A stretch of 5,135 nt of DNA from Acidobacteriota bacterium. Lineage in GTDB: Bacteria > Acidobacteriota > Terriglobia > Bryobacterales > Bryobacteraceae. How positions within the stretch are numbered: the first letter of the stretch is position 1; each line of letters begins with the position of its first letter. A model generated the notes under the pieces. That model saw only the letters and a list, made by a program, of their open reading frames with translations. It ran no database searches and had not been told where the DNA came from. Where the stretch lies: the NCBI GenBank assembly GCA_023380575.1, contig JAMCRM010000373.1, forward strand, positions 1-5,135, in the 5' to 3' direction. The translations under genes and the position numbers were made by a program. Shown piece after piece: positions 1-5,135 of this stretch.

Positions 1-1211
1 CTCCGCCTTCTTCGTCTTCCCCAGGCTCTTCAACGGGCGGCGGACGGGGCGGAAGCATTCCTCCCGGAGGCACCACGCAGCCCGGAACGCAGCCGAGTCC
101 GTTTCCGGGGAGCCGCGATAACCGGTATCCAGGACAAGACCAGACGCAGTTTCCGGATACGACGCAGCATCCGATTTTTCTGTCCGGAAAGGTAATGCTC
201 GATGACGGCACGCCGCCGCCGGATTCCGTGGTGATCGAACGCGTCTGCAACGGCAATCCGCGTCCCGAAGCCTACACGGACTCCAAGGGCCGCTTCAGTT
301 TTCAGCTCGGCCAGAATCAGTCCATGATGCCCGATGCCAGCGTCAGCTCGGCCTCCGATCCGGGTGCCGGCGGGCGTCCCGGTTTCGGCTCCCAGACCGG
401 CGGGTTTGGACCCAACAGCCGCGGGATCAGTGAGCGCGACCTGATGGGCTGCGAGTTGCGCGCCTCGCTGGCCGGCTTCCGCTCCGATGTGGTGAATCTT
501 ACCGGACGACGCGTCCTCGATAACCCGGACGTCGGGACCATCATCCTTCACCGTCTGGGTAACGTGGAAGGCACGACAATCAGCATGACCAGCCTGCAGG
601 CGCCCAAGGATGCCCGCAAAGCCTTCGACAAGGCCAAGGACGCCCTACGCAAGAAGAAGACGGCCGATGCCGAAAAAGATCTGACCAAGGCCGTGCAAAT
701 CTATCCCAAGTACGCCGCCGCCTGGTTCCAGTTGGGCCGGCTGCAGCAGGCGCGGAACCAGTTTGCCGAAGCGCGGAATTCCTATGAACAGGCCCTTGCC
801 GCCGACGCCAAATTTGTGAACCCTTATCTGCAGCTTGCGGTCCTCTCGGCGCGCGACAGCAAATGGCAGGACGTAGCCGACACCTCCGACCGGGTCATCA
901 AGATGAACCCGCTCGATTTTCCGGAGGCGTACTTCTATAACTCGGTCGCGAACTTCAATCTGAAGAAACTCGATGCCGCCGAGAAGAGTGCGCGCGAGGT
1001 CGAGAAACTGGACACCAGGCATCAATTCCCCCAGGTCGCCCACCTTCTTGGGGTCATTCTGGCGCAAAGGCAGGATTATTCCGGCGCGGCGGAACAACTG
1101 CGGAGCTATCTCCAGTTCGCGCCCAACGCGCAGGATGCCCCGGCGGTGAAGTCGCAGCTTGTCGAACTGGAAAAGTTGACCACCGCAGACGCGGTCAAAA
1201 CGCAACCGTAA
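1..1211 (+). CDS. Carboxypeptidase-regulatory-like / TPR protein (5' partial)
   Basis: The frame is open from the left edge (first full codon at base 3) to TAA at 1209-1211, so the true start lies outside; the ATG at 195 is internal to a continuous domain. Order of parts: a Pro/Ser/Gly/Gln-rich linker (about 3-170); a beta-sandwich resembling carboxypeptidase-regulatory domains (about 174-580), starting FLSGKVMLDDG, with the characteristic ERVCNGNPRPEAYTDSKGRF stretch, a Gly-rich insert, and MGCELRASLAGFRSDVV; then about five TPR-like helical pairs (about 600-1130), with motifs such as AAAWFQLGRLQQARNQFAEA and AYFYNSVANFNLKKLDAAEK. TPRs mediate protein-protein contacts. From memory, this architecture is common in Solibacter-like Acidobacteriota, where it is usually a predicted envelope protein of unknown role. 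The signal peptide, if any, is off the window. Family assignment is firm; function is unknown. Confidence 0.9.
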   Translation, partial: PPSSSSPGSSTGGGRGGSIPPGGTTQPGTQPSPFPGSRDNRYPGQDQTQFPDTTQHPIFLSGKVMLDDGTPPPDSVVIERVCNGNPRPEAYTDSKGRFSFQLGQNQSMMPDASVSSASDPGAGGRPGFGSQTGGFGPNSRGISERDLMGCELRASLAGFRSDVVNLTGRRVLDNPDVGTIILHRLGNVEGTTISMTSLQAPKDARKAFDKAKDALRKKKTADAEKDLTKAVQIYPKYAAAWFQLGRLQQARNQFAEARNSYEQALAADAKFVNPYLQLAVLSARDSKWQDVADTSDRVIKMNPLDFPEAYFYNSVANFNLKKLDAAEKSAREVEKLDTRHQFPQVAHLLGVILAQRQDYSGAAEQLRSYLQFAPNAQDAPAVKSQLVELEKLTTADAVKTQP

Positions 1212-1212
1212 G

Positions 1213-1395
1213 CTATTTGCGGACGAGTCTCACCATGCGGCGGCTGAGCGTCGGTTCTTTTAGGGAGCCGGCGGAAGCCGCCGCTCTCAGCACATACTCT
1301 CCCGTGGCGTCCGGCAGGTTCAGATCGCATTCGTATGTCTGCTGGCCGTTGCCTGCGGGGCTGGATTTCGCTTCGCCGCGCGGGCGGTATATAAT
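1213..1395 (-). pseudogene. Remnant C-terminus of an unidentified protein
   Basis: On the minus strand a 60-codon frame is open between an in-frame TAG (1396-1398) and its own TAG stop (1213-1215), with no plausible start near its 5' end. The translation reads like real protein: a QQTYECDLNLPDATGEYVL segment that alternates as a beta-strand pair, then a basic end TLSRRMVRLVRK. Codons are GC3-rich (gac, gcc, ctg, ccg, aac, ggc). The pattern fits the last strands of an Ig-like or other beta-sandwich domain, but I do not recognise the family. Its stop lies one base beyond the stop of the convergent TPR gene, as expected for a once intact neighbour whose 5' part was lost. The isomerase promoter and leader now occupy the upstream side. 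It could instead be a chance open frame; confidence is moderate. Confidence 0.4.
1367..1395 (+). promoter_or_regulatory. Candidate promoter of the isomerase-like gene
   Basis: A perfect TATAAT at 1390-1395 lies 52 bases before the ATG at 1448, in an otherwise GC-rich stretch. With a 17-base spacer the -35 position is TTCGCT (1367-1372), a poor match to TTGACA, so recognition would rest mainly on the -10 box. It is the only convincing -10 element in the 236-base gap between the TPR gene and the isomerase-like gene. Placement is inferred from sequence alone. Confidence 0.35.
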
Positions 1396-1437
1396 CTAGC
1401 GGAATATCGGGCGGGAAACTCCGATTTGCCGCCCTCC

Positions 1438-1443
1438 AGGAGG
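1438..1443 (+). promoter_or_regulatory. Strong Shine-Dalgarno site (AGGAGG)
   Basis: A full AGGAGG sits four bases before the ATG at 1448. It fixes that start, and the Tat signal peptide begins just after it, which supports the same choice. The spacing is slightly short but workable. Confidence 0.75.
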
Positions 1444-1447
1444 CACG

Positions 1448-2851
1448 ATGTCGAAAACCGCTTGCCCGTTGACCCGCCGTCAGTTCGGGTTTTCGCTTTG
1501 CAGTATCCCTCTCGCCCTGCCATTGGCCGCGCAGGAAGCCGGATCCGGTCCATGGAACGAGCCGGCTACGGTGGCCAGGGTTTATCTTGCCGCTCCCAAG
1601 GTCCACTGGCCGAAACCGACATTGGACGTGGATGCGGAAGTCAGGGAAATCGAAGCCCGGCTCGCCGAAGTCGGCCGGAAGCATACTGAGAACGTCCGCC
1701 TGACCGGCGGGGAAGTGCTGCGTGCGCCCGAGGAGGTCCGGCCCTGGCTGGCCAAAATGGGCGCCATCGATGGTGTGCTGATCGTGCCCATTTCCCAGCC
1801 CACGCCACCGCTGGGCGCGCTCCTGGACGCGCTGGAGGTGCCGGGATTGTTCTTCTCACGCCCGTACGCCACCCACGCCTGGTCCACGATCGCCGGAATG
1901 CGCAAGCAGGGCAAAAAGCTCGACGTCGTGGCCAGCAGCAGCTACGGCGACCTCGACCCCTACATGCGCATGTTTCGCACCGCGCATCACATGCGCCACA
2001 GTAAAGTCCTGGTGGGCGCCACCACACCGCGCGGCCGGGACGTTACCGCCGCTGCCTACAACAAACAGTTCGGAACCACTTTCAAATTCATTACCGGCCC
2101 CGAGTTCCGGCAGGCCTTCGATGCAGCCGACGAGCGCGCCGCACAGAAGGAGACCGATGCGTTCGTGCGGGGCGCGCTGCGCGTGGTGGAACCCTCGCCC
2201 AAGGAGATTCACGATGGCGTGCGCTTTTACCTGGCGCTCCGGAACATGCTCCGGCAGGAGAAGGCCAACGCCCTCACGATCGACTGCTTCGGCAGCCTCG
2301 CGGCCAATACCCTGCCCGGCTATCCTTGCATCGCCTGGTCAAAGTTCAACGACGTGGGGCTATATGGGGTCTGCGAGGGCGACCTCCACTCGACCATGAC
2401 CCAGATGCTGGTCACCTCGTTTTCGGGTGTGCCCGGGTTCGTCTCCGATCCGGTCTTCGATGTAAGCCGCAATGAAGTGATCCACGCGCACTGCGTCTCC
2501 GCCACCAAGATGAAAGGCATTCACGGCCCCGCCTCGCCGTACATCCTCCGCAATCACCTGGAGACGAATGAGGGCGCGGTAGTGCAAGTGCTGATGCCCT
2601 CCGGAGAAACCATCACGGTGTCGCGCTTCGCCGGCCCCACGAAACTGCTGGTCTCCACGGCGGAAGTAACCGGAGCGCTGGACAGCGACCGCGGCTGCCG
2701 CAGCCAGATTCGCACGCGCGTCAGCGACGCCGAGAAATGGTTGCAAAACTTCACCGCCGGCCTGCATCGCGTCATCTTTTACGGCGATCACGTTCAGACC
2801 GTCGAGCGCATGGGGCGGCTTATGGGGTTCCAGGTGGTTCGGGAGATTTGA
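1448..2851 (+). CDS. L-fucose/L-arabinose isomerase-like protein with Tat signal
   Basis: This 467-residue protein begins with a twin-arginine signal: TRRQFGF at residues 9-15, a hydrophobic stretch SLCSIPLALPLAA (16-28), and a likely cleavage near LAAQ-E (about 28-30). The rest matches the L-fucose isomerase-like fold. Recognisable parts are TIDCFG (277-282), CEGDLHSTMTQML (309-321), SGVPGFVSDP (326-335), VIHAHC (344-349) and a C-terminal FYGDHVQTVERMGRLMGF (444-461). D279, E310, D312, H346 and H348 are candidate metal or catalytic residues by analogy with FucI and AraA; this is inferred, not aligned. Classical members convert aldoses to ketoses with a divalent metal in the cytoplasm; a Tat signal implies folded export, so this one would act outside the membrane. 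The substrate cannot be told. The start is fixed by AGGAGG and the signal peptide. It probably leads an operon with the gene 10 bases downstream. Confidence 0.87.
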   Translation: MSKTACPLTRRQFGFSLCSIPLALPLAAQEAGSGPWNEPATVARVYLAAPKVHWPKPTLDVDAEVREIEARLAEVGRKHTENVRLTGGEVLRAPEEVRPWLAKMGAIDGVLIVPISQPTPPLGALLDALEVPGLFFSRPYATHAWSTIAGMRKQGKKLDVVASSSYGDLDPYMRMFRTAHHMRHSKVLVGATTPRGRDVTAAAYNKQFGTTFKFITGPEFRQAFDAADERAAQKETDAFVRGALRVVEPSPKEIHDGVRFYLALRNMLRQEKANALTIDCFGSLAANTLPGYPCIAWSKFNDVGLYGVCEGDLHSTMTQMLVTSFSGVPGFVSDPVFDVSRNEVIHAHCVSATKMKGIHGPASPYILRNHLETNEGAVVQVLMPSGETITVSRFAGPTKLLVSTAEVTGALDSDRGCRSQIRTRVSDAEKWLQNFTAGLHRVIFYGDHVQTVERMGRLMGFQVVREI

Positions 2852-2861
2852 GGGCGGAGAT

Positions 2862-3530
2862 ATGGCTGGTGTGGCGGCGTTCATCAACGCGGCGAGGAAT
2901 CTTGTAAATCCCCTGACCGCGGAGGGCTACGAAACACGCCCATTGAATTGTCATGAGGCGGTGCTGGGGTGGCTGCTCATTTCCATGGACTATCCCAGGC
3001 GATGGCGGCTGCTGCGACTGGCCGCCGCACGCCTGTTTGCCGTCGCGCTCACGCCGCAGTTCCAGGGCGACTGGATGTGGCGGAACATCTACCAAAGCAG
3101 AAGTCCGGTAAATATGTTCAGCATCCAGAACGTGCAGGCCGGGGATATTCTCTGCTCGGGCAATTTCGGCTATCCCACGCACTCCATGGCGGTCGTGTCC
3201 GCGGCACAGAGTGCCGCGCTGCATCGGCAGGTGGTGAAGATCCGCGGCTTCAATAACATCGGCACATTTGGCCAATTGCTGCCAAACGTGCCTCCGGTGG
3301 CGAATCCGCCGCAGTATGACAACAACGACAGGGATGTCGCCGATCCAGCCGTTTGGAATGTGATAAAGAACGCCGGATTCGGACAGAATGGCGTCAGCCT
3401 GTTTCGTATCCCGTATGCCGCTGCCCAAGCCAGCATAGCGCGGGCGTTTCCGTGGGAAAACTCGATCCTTCCGGTCACCGGCGGAGAGAGATGGCACTAC
3501 AACGGAATGACAGGCTGGAGATGGTATTGA
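2862..3530 (+). CDS. Hypothetical protein, possible NlpC/P60-like cysteine hydrolase
   Basis: I do not recognise this 222-residue protein as a named family. It starts 10 bases after the isomerase stop, with only weak purine-rich Shine-Dalgarno options (AGGG at 2851-2854 or GGAG at 2856-2859), suggesting co-transcription. It has no signal peptide and no clear membrane segment. Visible pattern: NCHEAVLGWLL with C30 at the start of a helix; a basic, aromatic helical part (45-80); AGDILCSGNFGYPTHSMAVV with G94-D95 and H107; and IRGFNN (N131/N132) soon after. The order Cys helix, Gly-Asp strand, His strand, polar residue resembles NlpC/P60 and other papain-like hydrolases, which cut peptidoglycan peptides or amide bonds. 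The C-terminus is rich in Trp/Tyr (WHYNGMTGWRWY). The coding call rests on natural GC3 codon use and composition; the enzymatic role is a hypothesis only. Confidence 0.72.
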   Translation: MAGVAAFINAARNLVNPLTAEGYETRPLNCHEAVLGWLLISMDYPRRWRLLRLAAARLFAVALTPQFQGDWMWRNIYQSRSPVNMFSIQNVQAGDILCSGNFGYPTHSMAVVSAAQSAALHRQVVKIRGFNNIGTFGQLLPNVPPVANPPQYDNNDRDVADPAVWNVIKNAGFGQNGVSLFRIPYAAAQASIARAFPWENSILPVTGGERWHYNGMTGWRWY

Positions 3531-3544
3531 GAGGAAGAAACGCT

Positions 3545-3574
3545 CGTAGCGGGCACCTTACGATGCCCGCTACG
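3545..3574. repeat. REP-like inverted repeat, 11-bp perfect stem
   Basis: Arms cgtagcgggca (3545-3555) and tgcccgctacg (3564-3574) are perfect reverse complements around an 8-base loop. It starts 15 bases after the stop of the unknown gene, between two convergent genes. There is no T-run after it on the plus strand; on the minus strand a short pyrimidine-rich gtttcttcctc follows. It may be a dispersed palindromic element, a weak terminator, or both. Confidence 0.6.
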
Positions 3575-3596
3575 GCCGCGTAGAAAAGATTTGACC

Positions 3597-3647
3597 CTGT
3601 ATTTGTAACTTCCTGGTCCCCTTCGCATCGGGGCAATACAAATATAG
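3597..3647. terminator. Second inverted repeat in convergent gap, possible terminator
   Basis: Arms ctgtatttgta (3597-3607) and tacaaatatag (3637-3647) pair over 11 positions, with one G-T pair, and enclose a small cccc/gggg stem (3618-3621 with 3630-3633). The element is markedly more AT-rich than its surroundings and lies 22 bases past the P5CDH stop. On the minus strand it is followed within a few bases by aaatcttttc, so a role in ending P5CDH transcription is plausible but unproven. Confidence 0.4.
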
Positions 3648-3668
3648 CATAGCAGGAAGAACGCCGGC

Positions 3669-5132
3669 TCAGGCGACCTTTTCCGCGATCGACTTGGCTT
3701 GCAGGAACAGCAGCAGGTAGTCCGGACCGCCGGCTTTCGAGTCCGTCCCAGACATATTGAAGCCGCCAAAAGGATGGGCCCCGACCATCGCTCCGGTGCA
3801 CTTCCGGTTCACATAAAGATTGCCCACGAAGAAGCGCTCGCACGCGGCACGCACATGCTCCACATTATTGGAGTAAATCGCGCCGGTCAGGCCGTATTGG
3901 GAATCGTTTGCCAGTTCGAGGGCGTGCTGAAAATCGTTCGCTTTCGTCACCGCGAGCACGGGGCCGAAGATCTCCTCCTGGAAAACCGTGGCCTTCGCGT
4001 CCACATCGGCGATGATGGTGGGCGGGACAAAATAGCCCTCACCGGGCAGGGGCGCGCCGCCGGCTATCACGCGTCCTTCCGTCCTCCCGGTTTCGATATA
4101 GCGTAGGATGGACCGCCGCGCGCCGTCGCTGATGACCGGTCCCATGTAATTTCCGGGATCGTCCGCCGGGCCCACTTTGAGCGACTCGGATTTGCCTTTC
4201 AACTTCTCCAGAAACATTTCATAGACTTTGGCATCGACGATAGCGCGCGAACAGGCCGAACATTTCTGTCCCTGGTAGCCGAAGGCGGAGACCAGCACCC
4301 CTTCCACCGCCTTGTCCAGGTCGCAATCGGCATCGACGAGAATGGCGTCCTTGCCGCCCATTTCAGCGATCACGCGCTTGATCCAGCGCTGGCCGGGCTG
4401 GTGTCTGGCGGCGAGTTCGTTAATGCGCAAGCCGACGTCGCGGGAACCGGTAAACGCCACGAAGCGCGTCTTCGGGTGCTGGACCAGCACGTCCCCCACG
4501 GCGGCGCCGCTCCCCGTGAACAGGCAGAGCGACCGTTCCGGAAATCCGGCATCGAGCAGCAGTTCGGCGAATTTCGCCGCGATAGTCGGGGTTTCGCTGG
4601 AAGGCTTGAGGACGACCGTGTTGCCGGTGACCAGGGCGGCCACCGTCATGCCGGCCAGAATCGCCAGCGGGAAATTCCATGGCGGGATGACCACGCCCGC
4701 GCCTAGCGAAAGATAGCGCAACTCGTCGCGCTCGCCGGGCAATTGCAGAAGCGGCTGCGGTCCGCTCAGCCGCATCATCTCCCGCGCGTAATATTCGCAG
4801 AAGTCGATGGCTTCGGAGACATCGGCCTCGGCTTCCGGCCAGGTCTTCCCGGCTTCGTAGACCAGCCAGGCATCAAACTCCATTTTGCGCCCGCGCAGCA
4901 GTTCGGCGGCGCGCAACAGCAAACGCACCCGCTGTTCCGCCGGCGTGCCGCTCCATTCCGGAAAGAACGACGAGGCGGTTTCGACGGCCCGGTGCGCCAT
5001 CTCCGCCGTGCCCTTCTGGTGCACTCCGATCACTTCGGCCGGCCGGGAGGGATTCACGGATTTCAACTTGTCCGCGGTAGCGAACGTCTGCCCGTCGATC
5101 CTGAGCTCGTATTCCCGGCCGCGCGGCCGGTA
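3669..5132 (-). CDS. Delta-1-pyrroline-5-carboxylate dehydrogenase (5' end uncertain)
   Basis: This aldehyde dehydrogenase oxidises glutamate gamma-semialdehyde (from P5C) to glutamate with NAD+, the second step of proline catabolism, in the cytosol. Numbering from the TTG at 5064-5066: PPWNFPLA with oxyanion N131, VVLKPS (K154), FTGS (205-208), VIAEMGGKD with general base E235, GYQGQKCSA with nucleophile C269, and QEEIFGPV with E365. FNMSGTDSKAGGPDYLLL (436-453) and the LQAKSIAEKVA end are typical of P5CDH rather than other aldehyde dehydrogenases. The TTG would give 465 residues, about 50 fewer than RocA-type enzymes (about 515), and has no Shine-Dalgarno. Family similarity continues upstream (GREYELRIDGQ matches LGKHYPLVIGGE of RocA) until an in-frame TGA at 5133-5135. 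The true 5' end may therefore be frameshifted or outside the window. Function call is firm; integrity is uncertain. Confidence 0.9.
   Translation of the reverse strand, partial: YRPRGREYELRIDGQTFATADKLKSVNPSRPAEVIGVHQKGTAEMAHRAVETASSFFPEWSGTPAEQRVRLLLRAAELLRGRKMEFDAWLVYEAGKTWPEAEADVSEAIDFCEYYAREMMRLSGPQPLLQLPGERDELRYLSLGAGVVIPPWNFPLAILAGMTVAALVTGNTVVLKPSSETPTIAAKFAELLLDAGFPERSLCLFTGSGAAVGDVLVQHPKTRFVAFTGSRDVGLRINELAARHQPGQRWIKRVIAEMGGKDAILVDADCDLDKAVEGVLVSAFGYQGQKCSACSRAIVDAKVYEMFLEKLKGKSESLKVGPADDPGNYMGPVISDGARRSILRYIETGRTEGRVIAGGAPLPGEGYFVPPTIIADVDAKATVFQEEIFGPVLAVTKANDFQHALELANDSQYGLTGAIYSNNVEHVRAACERFFVGNLYVNRKCTGAMVGAHPFGGFNMSGTDSKAGGPDYLLLFLQAKSIAEKVA
5115..5130. repeat. Perfect 16-bp GC palindrome
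   Basis: The sequence ccggccgcgcggccgg is its own reverse complement. It lies inside the 5' region of the P5CDH frame, two bases from the in-frame TGA (5133-5135 read on the minus strand). Such a sequence is prone to slippage during replication and to sequencing or assembly error. Confidence 0.7.
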
Positions 5133-5135
5133 TCA

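Noticed and set aside
195..197. ATG at 195 as the start of the TPR gene
   Set aside because: The frame is open and domain-like upstream (FLSGKV directly precedes it), and the ATG falls inside the first beta-strand of the domain, with no Shine-Dalgarno at proper spacing.
1269..1283. Small hairpin cggcgg-aag-ccgccg as a terminator of the TPR gene
   Set aside because: Only 6 bp with a 3-base loop and no T-run on either side. It falls inside the coding-like remnant, where GC-rich alanine codons explain it.
1217..1399. A 60-codon plus-strand open frame starting at TTG
   Set aside because: It has no Shine-Dalgarno, and it is the direct codon complement of the more protein-like minus-strand remnant, so its openness follows from that frame.
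1106..1684. A 192-codon minus-strand open frame over the TPR end, the gap and the isomerase start
   Set aside because: It crosses two plus-strand genes and the remnant in a different frame, with low-complexity Arg/Pro/Ser-rich content. It is a shadow of high-GC coding.
2820..3497. A 225-codon minus-strand open frame antisense to the unknown gene
   Set aside because: Its translation is rich in His, Arg and Pro with no recognisable motif, as expected from the complement of a GC-rich gene. The plus-strand frame has better composition, spacing to the isomerase and a motif pattern.
4312..4716. Plus-strand open frames of 134 and 101 codons opposite the P5CDH gene
   Set aside because: They are antisense to the conserved catalytic region of P5CDH and have Ser/Arg/Ala-rich random-like translations.

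Overview
The window is GC-rich and looks like a chromosomal segment of an Acidobacteriota member, most likely of the Solibacter/Bryobacter type. The main reason is the first gene. It joins a carboxypeptidase-regulatory-like beta-sandwich to a tetratricopeptide-repeat (TPR) array, an architecture I recognise from memory as common in that group. The lineage is an inference, because no rRNA or tRNA gene is present.

Layout, left to right: (1) 1-1211, plus strand, the 3' part of a beta-sandwich/TPR protein whose start lies outside the window. (2) 1213-1395, minus strand, a 60-codon open frame that reads like the C-terminus of a protein but has no start, probably a gene remnant. (3) 1448-2851, plus strand, an L-fucose isomerase-like protein with a twin-arginine (Tat) type signal peptide; it has a strong Shine-Dalgarno sequence and a good -10 box. 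(4) 2862-3530, plus strand, a 222-residue unknown protein starting 10 bases after the isomerase stop and probably co-transcribed with it. Its Cys/Gly-Asp/His pattern suggests an NlpC/P60-type or papain-like cysteine hydrolase. (5) 3531-3668, a 138-base convergent intergenic gap with two inverted repeats. (6) 3669 to the right edge, minus strand, a delta-1-pyrroline-5-carboxylate dehydrogenase (P5CDH), the last step of proline breakdown to glutamate.

The genes do not form one obvious pathway. Only the isomerase-like gene and its downstream neighbour look like an operon. The P5CDH gene points the other way and belongs to amino-acid catabolism.

The oddest points are these. The P5CDH reading frame runs back past any usable start codon, keeps family similarity for about 22 more codons, and then meets an in-frame TGA beside a perfect 16-bp GC palindrome. 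The intergenic gap before the isomerase holds an orphan coding-like C-terminus. A sugar-isomerase-like enzyme carries an export signal. I see no CRISPR array, transposase, integrase or defence system, and no clear evidence of a wholly new system.
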